From Pseudomonadota bacterium (GTDB taxonomy: Bacteria > Pseudomonadota > Gammaproteobacteria > Pseudomonadales > Halieaceae): a stretch of 15,309 nt of DNA. Below are positions 1 to 7,568 of the stretch, piece after piece. The DNA is taken from assembly GCA_030591305.1 (NCBI GenBank), contig JAUVBI010000051.1:1-15309 (forward strand), written 5' to 3'. The stretch's first letter is position 1, and the number at the start of each line of letters is the position of its first letter. The position numbers were made by a program, and so were the translations under genes. The notes beneath the pieces are model-generated. The model had not been told where the DNA came from. It ran no database searches and worked only from the letters and a program-made list of their open reading frames with translations.

Positions 1-235
1 ATACAACCATTAGAATACAATATACTGCTGAGAACAAACCATACTTAGAACCAACACCCCAAAATGTCATTTTATTCCGATTATTATCGCTTGTGTACTA
101 GTCGCTCACCGAAAAACGGAACACAAGATATAGTGTATAGCGTTTAATCGAACAACACTATCGCTGTGGTGGATATTCGCTGAGAAATGCGAAATTTCTG
201 TAAGTTTGAGTTTGGGTTGTACTAACCCGTAGCTA
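1..235. other. A/T-rich non-coding stretch before the first repeat element
   Basis: No convincing gene is seen here. The only ATG-initiated frame I followed (64-147, plus strand) is 27 codons long and has no recognisable ribosome binding site or family resemblance. A small perfect inverted repeat lies at 183-188 / 194-199 (AGAAAT and ATTTCT, five-base loop). The stretch is visibly richer in A and T than the coding region that follows. It may be the far end of an intergenic region whose next gene lies outside the window. Confidence 0.5.
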
Positions 236-337
236 GAACCAGTACGGGGTCTGTTGGACACGCTACAAGCACATCCGTGTGGGCTCGGCTTCGGCCATCC
301 GTGGCCTCAGACGGTCCAACAGACCCCGTACTGGTTC
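236..337 (+). repeat. Structured repeat element, copy 1: conserved core in a 24-bp perfect stem
   Basis: Arms 236-259 and 314-337 are perfect reverse complements (24 bp). The core, 256-317, is 62 bases and matches the reverse complement of the core of copy 2 (475-538) at 57 positions, with five substitutions and two one-base gaps. Inside the core are two mini-hairpins: CACA/TGTG (270-273 with 278-281) and GGCCA/TGGCC (293-297 with 302-306), both with four-base loops beginning TCC. Outside GGAC/GTCC the arms share nothing obvious with those of copy 2. Weaker outer pairs, 217-223 with 364-370 and 225-230 with 351-356, may extend the fold. From memory, similar cores occur between genes of other marine gammaproteobacteria, but I cannot verify this or name a family. 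Confidence 0.85.
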
Positions 338-403
338 AATCTACTGCTGAACGGGTACATCCAAGTACAAATCGACAGGTAGTTTGGATTATGTCCTCGA
401 TCA

Positions 404-425
404 CCTCATTGGAGTGTAAATGAGG
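404..425. repeat. Small hairpin between the two repeat elements
   Basis: CCTCATT (404-410) and AATGAGG (419-425) form a perfect 7-bp stem with an eight-base loop. A second 7-bp inverted pair, TTGGATT (384-390) and AATCCAA (441-447), encloses it. On the plus strand a short T-containing stretch (CTTATTT) follows, so weak plus-strand terminator activity is possible but unproven. Confidence 0.45.
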
Positions 426-447
426 CTTATTTCGCTGACGAATCCAA

Positions 448-565
448 GCGAGCAGAGGGCTTGAAGTCTTTTCAGGACCGTCTGAGGCCAAGGATGGCCG
501 AAGCCGAGCCCCGCATGGATGCGTCTTTTAGCGTGTCCTGAAAAGACTTCAAGGCCTCTGCTCGC
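448..565 (-). repeat. Structured repeat element, copy 2: conserved core in a 31-base stem, just downstream of ccmI
   Basis: Arms 448-478 and 535-565 pair over 31 positions with one G-G mismatch (459 opposite 554). The core, 475-538, is 64 bases and is oriented opposite to copy 1. Its mini-hairpins are GGCCA/TGGCC (486-490 with 495-499) and CGCA/TGCG (512-515 with 520-523). The second stem differs from the CACA/TGTG of copy 1 by a compensated A-T to G-C pair change, so pairing appears to be maintained. The element begins 18 bases past the ccmI stop, so it is the natural 3' structure of the ccm transcript, although no U-tract follows on that strand. CGAATCC occurs as a direct repeat on both sides (439-445 and 565-571). 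Confidence 0.85.
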
Positions 566-583
566 GAATCCCACCAAAACAAC

Positions 584-1780
584 TCAATTCACAGCACTAA
601 GCACAATCTCAATAGGCTCAATGTCCAGCGATGGCGCCAACGGACCGGCATTACCCACCCAGGTAGCGTTCGCCGCCCCAGGTTGGCCACTGGGCGATAC
701 CTGCACAACAACGACAATAGACTCGGTCTCGGACAGCTTCTGCCCCGCCATCGAGCTACTGTCATCCAGACGCAGGGTAATGGGAAGGTCCGATGCCTGT
801 AATCGCTGCACGGCAATGGGCATACGGCTGTCGGAATTTGCGGCTCTGGCAAGAATAAAGACAGCACTGTCGGCATTAACGTTCGCATTGGCTGGCAGGC
901 TCACTCTGACACTTACTCCCGCTGTGACGGAAACCTGCTGTTCCTGCGCTACGGCTTGTGCACCACCCTCCCCCAGTTTCTTCCGGGCCAGCTGGACAAT
1001 TCCGGCGATCATTTGTGCTGCTTCGGAGCCCTCGGGCTCCATGGCAATAAGCCGCTCCCAGTATTCAATGGCCGCGCGGTACTGGCCCTGCTCGAAGGAC
1101 GCCATACCCAGTAGCCCCAATGCGGTACGCTGGCGAGGATTAATCGCCAGGGACTGCTCTGCCAGCATCTGCGCTTCTTCTCCCAACTCCCGATTGCTGG
1201 CCAGGTACTCAGCCTGGGCCGCGTAGGCCAGGGTCTGATCGTCGCCCGGGGCATCCAGTGCCAGGGCGGAGTATGTATCAGCGGCCCGGCGATAATCCTG
1301 CCGCTCCATATAAAAACGACCCAATAGGGCGCGGTAATGGAGGTTGTCCGGGCGCTGCTGCGAGCGCACCTCGATAGCCTGTATAATCTCTTGCATTTGC
1401 TCCGGTGTGGTCTGCTCATCGATAGTCTTGAGTTGTGCTGTTATCTGCACGTCTGGGGCTGAGCCCAGAAGGTAATACAGCGAACTGGAGGCAATGGCCA
1501 CCACGGGGAAGAGAATCCAGCGGGGAAAGGTTTTCTGGCCCTCATTCAATGGAGCCTCGGCGGTTGTCGCGCCGGGTAAATCCTCCAGCAGGCGTAGCTT
1601 AATGTCCTCGACAAGATCGACATTGCCCTCCCGCGCCAGCTCTGCTTGCCGCAGTCGATACCACTGCAGATTCAGTTCCTTGCGCTCTCCTGTTTCGAGT
1701 GCTCCCACCTTGCTCGGCAACAAATAAAACAAGCCACTGAGTAACACCAGTCCGGCACAGGCCAGGATAAAAGTGATCAC
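584..1780 (-). CDS. ccmI: Cytochrome c maturation protein CcmI (apocytochrome c chaperone, TPR protein)
   Basis: CcmI is the inner-membrane chaperone that captures the C-terminal helix of apocytochrome c and passes it to CcmF/CcmH for heme attachment. The 398-residue protein shows the family layout. There is a first membrane segment (about 1-22), a charged cytoplasmic stretch (30-66), a second membrane segment (about 88-106), a periplasmic TPR region (about 112-270) and a beta-rich C-terminal domain (about 282-398). The start is GTG at 1780, overlapping the ccmH stop as GTGA, with GGGAG a short distance upstream. It is the last gene of the ccm run and is followed by structured repeat copy 2. 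Family assignment rests on the two-helix plus TPR architecture and its position after ccmH. The length is typical for the fused full-size form. Confidence 0.93.
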   Translation of the reverse strand: MITFILACAGLVLLSGLFYLLPSKVGALETGERKELNLQWYRLRQAELAREGNVDLVEDIKLRLLEDLPGATTAEAPLNEGQKTFPRWILFPVVAIASSSLYYLLGSAPDVQITAQLKTIDEQTTPEQMQEIIQAIEVRSQQRPDNLHYRALLGRFYMERQDYRRAADTYSALALDAPGDDQTLAYAAQAEYLASNRELGEEAQMLAEQSLAINPRQRTALGLLGMASFEQGQYRAAIEYWERLIAMEPEGSEAAQMIAGIVQLARKKLGEGGAQAVAQEQQVSVTAGVSVRVSLPANANVNADSAVFILARAANSDSRMPIAVQRLQASDLPITLRLDDSSSMAGQKLSETESIVVVVQVSPSGQPGAANATWVGNAGPLAPSLDIEPIEIVLSAVN

Positions 1781-2262
1781 GGTTCATTCTCCCGGGACAG
1801 CAGGTCATCCAATTGCTGTTGCTCCTGCACGCTTAGCGCATTGTCTGCAACCTCTTTCCGGGAGTTGCGCACCACGCTGATTACGACAATAAGCGCCCCC
1901 AACAAAAGAACCACCGGCATCAGCCACAACATCAGGGTCACGCCACTAAAACGGGGCTTGTAGCGCACGAATTCACCATAGCGGGACACCATATATTGCA
2001 GGATCTCCTCGTCGCTGGCACCGGCCTCCAGCTGTTTATATAACAGCTTTCTGAGATCCTGTGCGATGGGTGAGTTGGAGTCGGCAATATTCTGGTTCTG
2101 GCACTTGGGGCAACGCAACTCGGCACTCAGCGTCTTATAGCGCTGCTCCAGAGCGCTGCTGCTGAATTCGTAGGTTTCTATAACCGCATGCGAAACACCG
2201 GCAAAAGAAAAGGTCAAAAACGTCCACAACACACAGCGGATTAACAAGGTCATATTGATCAA
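1777..2262 (-). CDS. ccmH: Cytochrome c maturation protein CcmH (thiol-disulfide component)
   Basis: CcmH is a membrane-anchored periplasmic thioredox protein that works with CcmG to keep the CXXCH cysteines of apocytochrome c reduced. The protein has a signal peptide (about 1-26), the family signature RCPKCQNQ at 50-57 with redox cysteines C51 and C54, the conserved VRYKP near residue 99, and one membrane anchor (about 108-129). This is the short CcmH form, and the TPR portion is the separate ccmI next door. The start is uncertain. TTG at 2262 overlaps the ccmG stop as TTGA (161 residues), while ATG at 2253 lies just after that stop (158 residues). Neither has a strong ribosome binding site, so coupling to ccmG is likely. 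Confidence 0.93.
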   Translation of the reverse strand: MINMTLLIRCVLWTFLTFSFAGVSHAVIETYEFSSSALEQRYKTLSAELRCPKCQNQNIADSNSPIAQDLRKLLYKQLEAGASDEEILQYMVSRYGEFVRYKPRFSGVTLMLWLMPVVLLLGALIVVISVVRNSRKEVADNALSVQEQQQLDDLLSRENEP

Positions 2263-2798
2263 GGAGCCCCACTCTCTTTTAGCAACTCCTGATACAAAGG
2301 CTGCAAAATACCCTGCCAGACTCGCTCATTAATAATGCCGACATGGCGATATCGAATAACACCCCTGGCATCCACCAGATAGGTTTCCGGTGCCCCATAG
2401 ACACCCAGATCCAAACCCAGGGAACCCTCTACGTCCTCTATGTTCAATCGATAGGGGTCACCCAGGATGTCCAGCCACTCCAATGCAGCGGCAGTATCAT
2501 CCTTGTAATTAACGCCGTAGATGGGAACGCCCTGGTCTGCCAGCATCTGAAGATAGGGGTGCTCCACGCGACAGGAGATACACCAGGTGGCCCACACATT
2601 GAAAAAAGATACCTCGCCAATTACGTCGGAGCGCTGCACCAGACTGTCATCGCCCAGACGGGACAACTGAAACTCCGGCAGTGATCTGTCAATTAGCGCA
2701 GAGGGCATTTCCCGGGGATCCAGCTGCAAACCCCGCAGCAGAAAGCCCATTAGAACGACAAAGAGAAACAGGGGCAGAAACAGTTTTAACCTAGGCAC
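2259..2798 (-). CDS. ccmG: Thiol:disulfide interchange protein CcmG/DsbE
   Basis: CcmG is a membrane-anchored periplasmic thioredoxin that uses electrons from CcdA/DsbD to reduce apocytochrome c or CcmH. With the GTG start at 2798 the protein has 179 residues. It shows an N-terminal membrane anchor (about 5-23), the active site WATWCISC with cysteines 73 and 76, and the thioredoxin cis-proline in GAPET (P137). GTG 2798 is preferred because GAGG lies six bases upstream and the resulting N terminus resembles other CcmG proteins. A TTG at 2810 in the same frame would add four residues. Either start lies inside the end of ccmF, so translation is probably coupled. The length is normal for the family. 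Confidence 0.94.
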   Translation of the reverse strand: MPRLKLFLPLFLFVVLMGFLLRGLQLDPREMPSALIDRSLPEFQLSRLGDDSLVQRSDVIGEVSFFNVWATWCISCRVEHPYLQMLADQGVPIYGVNYKDDTAAALEWLDILGDPYRLNIEDVEGSLGLDLGVYGAPETYLVDARGVIRYRHVGIINERVWQGILQPLYQELLKESGAP

Positions 2799-4788
2799 GG
2801 CCAGCCTCAACTGCCGCGCCTGATACCATCTCCGTAGTCGACACAGCGCGCCTTACTTGCTTGCGGTAACGTTTATCGGCAACGGTAATAAAACCCCCCA
2901 GCGCCATAAAGATGGCACCTAGCCATATCCATCGCACCATGGGTTTATAGTGTAAGCGGATTGCCCAGGCGCCTTCATTACCCACCGCCTCTCCCATGGC
3001 GACATACAGATCACGGAATAAACCGGGGTCTATCGCCGCCTCAGTCATTACGGTTCCCGATGCCAGATAGCGTCGTTTTTGTGGCTTCAGGGTCGCAATG
3101 AGCTGGCCGTCTTTACGCACCTGTATAATGCCTTCATCCGCGACGAAGTTAGGGCCACGTATTGCCCGCCGCTCTACAAATTGAAACTCATACCCCGCCA
3201 GAATCTCGGTGCCCCCGGGGCTCATCTTCAAGTCGTGCTCGATGCTGTACTGGCTCGCGACAACCACACCCAGCATCGACACCGCAAAACCCATATGGGC
3301 GATAAACATCCCCCAGTAGCTGGGTGTTAAACGCCTGAGGCCCACGACGAGGCTGGCAGCTCCGCGAATACGAAACCACAGGTCTTTGCAAAGCCCCACA
3401 AAAAGCCAGGTACCCAGAACCACGGCGAGGGCAACCCAAATGTTATAGTCGGCATCCAGTAGCCAGGGTAGGGACAAACCACACAGCAACGCTATTATCG
3501 TGGGCAATAGCAGTTCTGCCTGCCAGCGACTGGCCGTGTCCTTTTTCCAGCGCGAGATAGCACCCACACCCATAAAGGGCACCAGTGTAGCCATAAGGGG
3601 TACAAATACGGCATTAAAGTAAGGGGGGCCCACAGAATATTTGCCCATATTCAGGGCGTCCATCAGCAGCGGAAACAGTGTGCCAAACAACACCGTCAAT
3701 GCCGCGACAAGAAATACGACATTGTTAACCAGCAGCAGCGACTCGCGCGACAGCCAGGCGAAGCTCACGCGAGAACTGACCGCAGGCGCGCGAAACGCAT
3801 ACAGCGTCAAGGAGCCGCCCACGACAATGGCGAGGAAGACCAGAATAAACAAACCCCGTGCCGGATCGGTGGCAAAGGCATGAACCGAGGTCAAAACACC
3901 AGAGCGAACCAGAAAAGTGCCCAGCAGGCTGAGGGAAAATGCGAATATCGCCAGCAGTACTGTCCAACTTTTAAAAACGCCCCTTTTTTCTGTCGCGGCC
4001 AGCGAGTGTAGCAGCGCTGTACCCACCAACCAGGGCATAAAAGAGGCGTTTTCTACCGGGTCCCAAAACCACCAGCCGCCCCAGCCCAGTTCGTAATAGG
4101 CCCACCAACTCCCCAGCATGATCCCCAAGCCGAGAAAGGCCCAGGCAACATTGGTCCAGGGGCGTGACCAGCGCGCCCAGGCGGCGTCCAACTGCCCCCC
4201 CATAAGGGCGGCAATGGCAAACGCGAAAGCCACCGAAAAGCCAACATAACCCATATAAAGCAACGGCGGATGAATGATGAGTCCGAAATCCTGTAACAGG
4301 GGATTGAGGTCCTGGCCGTCCATAGGAATGCCGGGTAACAAGCGCTCAAAGGGGTTGGAGGTGAACAACGAAAAACTGATAAAACCAATAGCCACAGCGC
4401 CCATCACCGCCAGCACCCTGGCACGCATTTGCAGCGGCAGTTCCGGGCTGAGCAGGGCAACGGCGGCAATCCAGCCGCTGAGAATGAATACCCACAGCAC
4501 CAGAGAGCCCTCGTGGTTACCCCACACGGCAGAAAATTTATAGACAGAAGGCAGCAGGGAATTGCTGTTGTTCGCCACCACCTTGACAGAAAAATCATCC
4601 TGCAAAAAAGAGGTCGCCAGACAGGCAAAAGCAATAGAGACAAACACAAACAGGCCAATGGACAAACTGGACGCCAGTGCCATGGCCGGCACATTGCCCC
4701 GCCAGCTACCCCACAGTGGCACCACAGCGAGCAGTACCGCCAGGCACAGCGCAATAATCAGTGAAAACTGCCCGAGCTCCGGAATCAC
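2791..4788 (-). CDS. ccmF: Heme lyase subunit CcmF
   Basis: CcmF is the large polytopic inner-membrane subunit of the cytochrome c heme ligation complex. It receives heme from holo-CcmE and, with CcmH/CcmI, attaches it to apocytochrome c. The 665 residues carry many membrane helices and the key motifs: WGNHEGSL (89-96), [11 protein letters not shown] (173-183), and the tryptophan-rich WWD heme-handling domain (about 236-253, containing [12 protein letters not shown]). SVHAFA follows at 302-307, with the conserved histidine H303. The start is GTG at 4788, overlapping the ccmE stop as GTGA. The 3' end overlaps ccmG. Length and motifs match full-length CcmF with no sign of damage. Confidence 0.97.
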   Translation of the reverse strand: MIPELGQFSLIIALCLAVLLAVVPLWGSWRGNVPAMALASSLSIGLFVFVSIAFACLATSFLQDDFSVKVVANNSNSLLPSVYKFSAVWGNHEGSLVLWVFILSGWIAAVALLSPELPLQMRARVLAVMGAVAIGFISFSLFTSNPFERLLPGIPMDGQDLNPLLQDFGLIIHPPLLYMGYVGFSVAFAFAIAALMGGQLDAAWARWSRPWTNVAWAFLGLGIMLGSWWAYYELGWGGWWFWDPVENASFMPWLVGTALLHSLAATEKRGVFKSWTVLLAIFAFSLSLLGTFLVRSGVLTSVHAFATDPARGLFILVFLAIVVGGSLTLYAFRAPAVSSRVSFAWLSRESLLLVNNVVFLVAALTVLFGTLFPLLMDALNMGKYSVGPPYFNAVFVPLMATLVPFMGVGAISRWKKDTASRWQAELLLPTIIALLCGLSLPWLLDADYNIWVALAVVLGTWLFVGLCKDLWFRIRGAASLVVGLRRLTPSYWGMFIAHMGFAVSMLGVVVASQYSIEHDLKMSPGGTEILAGYEFQFVERRAIRGPNFVADEGIIQVRKDGQLIATLKPQKRRYLASGTVMTEAAIDPGLFRDLYVAMGEAVGNEGAWAIRLHYKPMVRWIWLGAIFMALGGFITVADKRYRKQVRRAVSTTEMVSGAAVEAGRA

Positions 4789-5234
4789 TGGCCGGGCCCC
4801 TTGCCCATCGCTGCGGAGGCCTCAAGCGCCTCGGCTACCTCCGGCGGCATATAATTTTCATCGTGCTTGGCCAGCACCTCGGTGGCCATCAACACGCCCT
4901 CCTCATTCAGCTTGCCGGCGGCGACGGCGCCCTGCCCTTCATCAAACAGGTCGGGAAGAATGCCCTCATATACAACCGCCACCGTGGCCTGATAATCGGT
5001 TAGCTCAAACGCTATCTTCAAACTGTCAGTACTGCGCTTGATACTGCCCTCAACCACCATGCCACCAACCCGAATCGACTGCCCAACAGGCGCCTTACCC
5101 TCAGCGATTTCCACCGGCGGGAAAAACAGGTTGATATTACCGCTCAGGCCATAAACCATGAGCCCGATTGCTGCGCTGGAAAGCAACACAACAAATAAAA
5201 CAATCATCAATCGCTGTTTACGTACCGGATGCAT
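4785..5234 (-). CDS. ccmE: Cytochrome c-type heme chaperone CcmE
   Basis: CcmE is the periplasmic heme chaperone. It binds heme covalently through a single histidine, is released from CcmC by CcmAB, and delivers heme to CcmF. The 149-residue protein has one N-terminal membrane helix (about 9-30), an OB-fold beta-barrel domain (about 35-122), and the diagnostic [12 protein letters not shown] near the C terminus. H124 is the heme-attaching residue and Y128 is the axial-ligand tyrosine. The start is ATG at 5234, 17 bases inside the 3' end of ccmD. This is the HXXXY class of CcmE rather than the cysteine variant of some archaea and sulfate reducers. Confidence 0.97.
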   Translation of the reverse strand: MHPVRKQRLMIVLFVVLLSSAAIGLMVYGLSGNINLFFPPVEIAEGKAPVGQSIRVGGMVVEGSIKRSTDSLKIAFELTDYQATVAVVYEGILPDLFDEGQGAVAAGKLNEEGVLMATEVLAKHDENYMPPEVAEALEASAAMGKGPGQ

Positions 5235-5415
5235 TACTTTTGTCTCTCTGCTGACGTCTCAATGTGCCCTGCATTTGCTTGATAAACACTTTTTCCCGAC
5301 GCAGGGGAAGAAAAAGCACGATGCCAACCACCGCCAGTGTAATGGCATAGGCCGACCAGACATAGCCACCGTGACCGTCCATTTGCAGGGCAGCGTTGAT
5401 CGATTCAAAATACAT
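5218..5415 (-). CDS. ccmD: Heme exporter protein CcmD
   Basis: CcmD is a small one-helix membrane protein that stabilises the CcmABC-CcmE complex and is needed for release of holo-CcmE. The 65-residue product has the family pattern: a short N-terminal segment with MDGHGGYVW (about 12-20), one hydrophobic helix (about 19-38), and a basic C-terminal tail rich in R and K. The ATG overlaps the ccmC stop codon by one base (TAATG) and its own end overlaps ccmE by 17 bases. Short proteins of this family are poorly conserved, but both the motif and the position fit. Confidence 0.93.
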   Translation of the reverse strand: MYFESINAALQMDGHGGYVWSAYAITLAVVGIVLFLPLRREKVFIKQMQGTLRRQQRDKSNASGT

Positions 5416-6179
5416 TATCTCTCCCGTCCTTTACCTGCTTCACCCAGAGCCAGTTTTTTTACCCAGCCCGTCCTGGCCTCTCTGTGCAGAATTTCAACAC
5501 GCATATTCAGCATCATGCAGCAGGCAAATACCGCATAAAAAGAGGCTATCATCCAGAACAAGGGGTAGAGCATACTGCTGTCAATGGTAGAGCCACCGGT
5601 CAATTTGATAGAAGCGGGCTGGTGCAGGCTGTACCACCAGTCCACCGACTTATAAATAATGGGGATGTTCACCATACCCACCAGACTGAGTACGGCACAG
5701 GCCTTACTGGCAGCTTCCTTATTGTCAAAGGCCTCATACAAGGCAACAACACCCAGGTACAAAAACAACAGCACCAGCATGGACGTAATGCGTGCATCCC
5801 AGACCCACCATGTACCCCAGGTGGGCTTGCCCCAGATGGCCCCGGTGACTAATGCAACAAAGGTAAAAGCGGCACCGATGGGCGCGCAGGCCTTCATGGC
5901 AACGTCGGCCATTTTCATTTTCCAGATCAGGCTGACAGCGCCGGCAATGGCCATTATATAATAGCCTGCCAGAGCAACGATCGCGGCGGGTACATGAATA
6001 TAGATAATCCGGTAGCTATTGCCCTGCCTGAAATCGGGGGCAGTAAATAACAGGCCCCAGACCAACCCCACGGTCAAAGCGACCAGGGTAATAGGCAACA
6101 GCCAACGCAGGATGCTCCCCGAAATCTTATAGAGCCAGGGAGGAGAGCCAAGTTTATGAAAGAAGGTCCACATAGACAT
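5415..6179 (-). CDS. ccmC: Heme transporter/handling protein CcmC
   Basis: CcmC binds heme at the periplasmic face and catalyses its covalent attachment to CcmE. The 254-residue protein has six membrane segments, the tryptophan-rich WWD motif GTWWVWDARITS (about 122-133), and two conserved external histidines, H62 (YIHVP) and H186 (SLHQP), that act as heme ligands. The start is ATG at 6179; an in-frame ATG at 6173 is also possible. No ribosome binding site is visible before either. A perfect TATAAT (6184-6189, minus strand) ends only four bases before ATG 6179, so a leaderless transcript from an internal promoter is conceivable. It is the only ccm gene preceded by a real gap, 82 bases after ccmB. 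Confidence 0.96.
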   Translation of the reverse strand: MSMWTFFHKLGSPPWLYKISGSILRWLLPITLVALTVGLVWGLLFTAPDFRQGNSYRIIYIHVPAAIVALAGYYIMAIAGAVSLIWKMKMADVAMKACAPIGAAFTFVALVTGAIWGKPTWGTWWVWDARITSMLVLLFLYLGVVALYEAFDNKEAASKACAVLSLVGMVNIPIIYKSVDWWYSLHQPASIKLTGGSTIDSSMLYPLFWMIASFYAVFACCMMLNMRVEILHREARTGWVKKLALGEAGKGRER

Positions 6180-6183
6180 CGCG

Positions 6184-6189
6184 ATTATA
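6184..6189 (-). promoter_or_regulatory. Candidate -10 element just upstream of ccmC
   Basis: On the minus strand this reads TATAAT, a perfect sigma70 -10 consensus, in the only real intergenic gap of the ccm run. No good -35 hexamer is seen at 16-18 bases upstream, where the best match keeps only three consensus bases. If used, transcription would begin at or within a base or two of the ccmC ATG. A chance match in an A/T-rich gap cannot be excluded. Confidence 0.35.
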
Positions 6190-6207
6190 CAGGTAGAACC
6201 TCATGTT

Positions 6208-6233
6208 CCCACATTGATCTCGAGCAATGTGGG
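6208..6233. promoter_or_regulatory. 9-bp hairpin in the ccmB-ccmC gap
   Basis: CCCACATTG (6208-6216) and CAATGTGGG (6225-6233) are perfect reverse complements around an eight-base loop that contains the palindrome CTCGAG. In the direction of ccm transcription no U-tract follows, so it is not a canonical terminator there. On the plus strand it is followed by GCATTTTATT, a weak T-rich tail. It could be an RNA-processing or stabilising hairpin separating ccmAB from ccmC-I, or a DNA operator overlapping the candidate ccmC promoter. Confidence 0.5.
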
Positions 6234-6261
6234 GCATTTTATTAAATTAAGTGTGAAACCG

Positions 6262-6960
6262 TCAGGCGTCGATACTGATTCTCAGCCCCGCAGCCACTGC
6301 AAAGGGCGCCAGCGCAACCGCGAGACAGAGCATACCGCCCAGAATGGCCAGGTGAGGACCCGCAGGGTTACCCAACACAGCTGCCTTCACTGCCGCGCTG
6401 CCAAATATCAATACCGGCATATACAGAGGCAAAATCAACAGGGAAATTAACATGCCGCCGCGCTTTAAGCCCACCGTGAGGGCCGCGCCTATACAGCCCA
6501 GCAGACTCAAAATACCCGTCCCCAGTAGCAAACTACAGACCAGCACAATAACGGCCTGCCCCGGCAGGTTCAGCATCACGGCAAACAGGGGCGACACCAG
6601 GGCCAGCAACAAGCCGGTAATGAGCCAGTGGGCTCCTATATAAGCCAACACCGATAAATACAGAGGCTGTGGTGCGACCAATAACTGCTCCAGACTGCCG
6701 TCTTCAAAATCACCCCGGAATACCGCATCCGAGGTCAGTAAATTGGACAATAGGGCTATTATCCACAGCACGCCGGGGGCAAAATCAGCCAACTGGCCCG
6801 GCGCAGGACCCAGACCCAGGGGGAACAGGGCTACAACCATGGTAAAAAACAGTATGGGATTGCCGATTTCAACAGGGCGGCGCACGGCCAAGACCAACTG
6901 TCGTCGCAACAGGCGAAGGCAAAATTGAGCGGTGCTCAGCTGCGATGCCGACATACTCAT
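6262..6960 (-). CDS. ccmB: Heme exporter membrane subunit CcmB
   Basis: CcmB is the membrane subunit of the CcmAB ABC complex, which uses ATP hydrolysis to release holo-CcmE from CcmC/CcmD. The 232-residue protein has about six hydrophobic helices and the family-conserved segment FEDGSLEQLL (85-94) on the cytoplasmic side. The start is ATG at 6960, overlapping the ccmA stop as ATGA. The length is normal for CcmB (about 220-230 residues). It is followed by the 82-base gap before ccmC. Confidence 0.96.
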   Translation of the reverse strand: MSMSASQLSTAQFCLRLLRRQLVLAVRRPVEIGNPILFFTMVVALFPLGLGPAPGQLADFAPGVLWIIALLSNLLTSDAVFRGDFEDGSLEQLLVAPQPLYLSVLAYIGAHWLITGLLLALVSPLFAVMLNLPGQAVIVLVCSLLLGTGILSLLGCIGAALTVGLKRGGMLISLLILPLYMPVLIFGSAAVKAAVLGNPAGPHLAILGGMLCLAVALAPFAVAAGLRISIDA

Positions 6961-7568
6961 GTTGTACCACCCTCTGCCACCAGAACCAGGCTGTGTACAG
7001 GATAATCCAGCGCCAGCGCCTGGTGGGAGGTCAGCATAATCGCCCCCCCCCGCTTTACATGGACCACAAAAAGCTCTTCCAGGCTCTTCACGCCCGCTTT
7101 ATCGATAGCGGTAAAGGGCTCGTCAAGTAACCACAGGGGACAATCGGATAAATAGAGGCGCGCCAGATTGACCCGCCGGTGCTGCCCGGCCGAGAGTGCG
7201 TGACTGGGCGTATCCTCATAGCCATAGAGGCCGACCCTATCCAGAGCCTGGTCTATCTCGGCTACAGCGTACTGCCCTCTTCCCGATACACTCCAGGCAA
7301 GATTTTCCCGGGGGCTGAGCATATCTTTTACCGCACTGTGGTGCCCCAGATACAAAATAGCCTCATTGCGAGAGACGCTACCGTCAAATCCATAACGCGA
7401 AAGCCCGGCCAGAATACGGATAAGGCTGGTCTTGCCTGCGCCGTTACAACCCTCTATCTGAATCAGATCCCCGGCGAAGACATCAAATGAGAGACCGGTA
7501 AATAGCTGTCGCCCGCCCCTGCTCAGGGTCAGCTTATCGGCCGCCAATAAGGGCGTGCTTGTCGACAC
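6957..7568 (-). CDS. ccmA: Heme exporter ATP-binding subunit CcmA
   Basis: CcmA is the cytoplasmic ATPase of the CcmAB complex in cytochrome c maturation System I. The 203 residues show all the ABC motifs: Walker A GCNGAGKT (40-47), signature LSAGQ (125-129), Walker B LWLLDE with catalytic E150, and switch histidine H182 (TSHQ). The LSAGQ signature is typical of CcmA. The start is GTG at 7568, sharing a base with the ttcA stop (TAGTG). No clear ribosome binding site precedes it, so translation is probably coupled to ttcA. It is the first ccm gene of the run. Confidence 0.96.
   Translation of the reverse strand: MSTSTPLLAADKLTLSRGGRQLFTGLSFDVFAGDLIQIEGCNGAGKTSLIRILAGLSRYGFDGSVSRNEAILYLGHHSAVKDMLSPRENLAWSVSGRGQYAVAEIDQALDRVGLYGYEDTPSHALSAGQHRRVNLARLYLSDCPLWLLDEPFTAIDKAGVKSLEELFVVHVKRGGAIMLTSHQALALDYPVHSLVLVAEGGTT

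Noticed and set aside
64..147. 27-codon plus-strand frame starting at ATG 64
   Set aside because: Too short, with no ribosome binding site and no recognisable features.
236..565. Integron attC sites or REP/BIME elements as an explanation of the repeats
   Set aside because: attC sites conserve the outer ends and vary inside, the reverse of what is seen here; no integrase or cassette structure is visible. The REP-type conserved tetranucleotide at the stem foot and a RAYT transposase are also absent from the window.
236..565. A two-unit CRISPR array
   Set aside because: The copies are inverted relative to each other, each is more than 100 bases, and there is no regular repeat-spacer pattern or cas gene.
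519..1226. Long plus-strand open frame of 235 codons across repeat copy 2 and the 3' part of ccmI
   Set aside because: It lies antisense to ccmI, its first part comes from the repeat, and the product has low-complexity S/A/R/T-rich sequence with no family resemblance.
7179..7490. Plus-strand open frame antisense to ccmA, and similar long antisense frames over mdh, the permease and ccmF
   Set aside because: They mirror well-supported genes with complete catalytic motifs on the other strand and show no motifs of their own.
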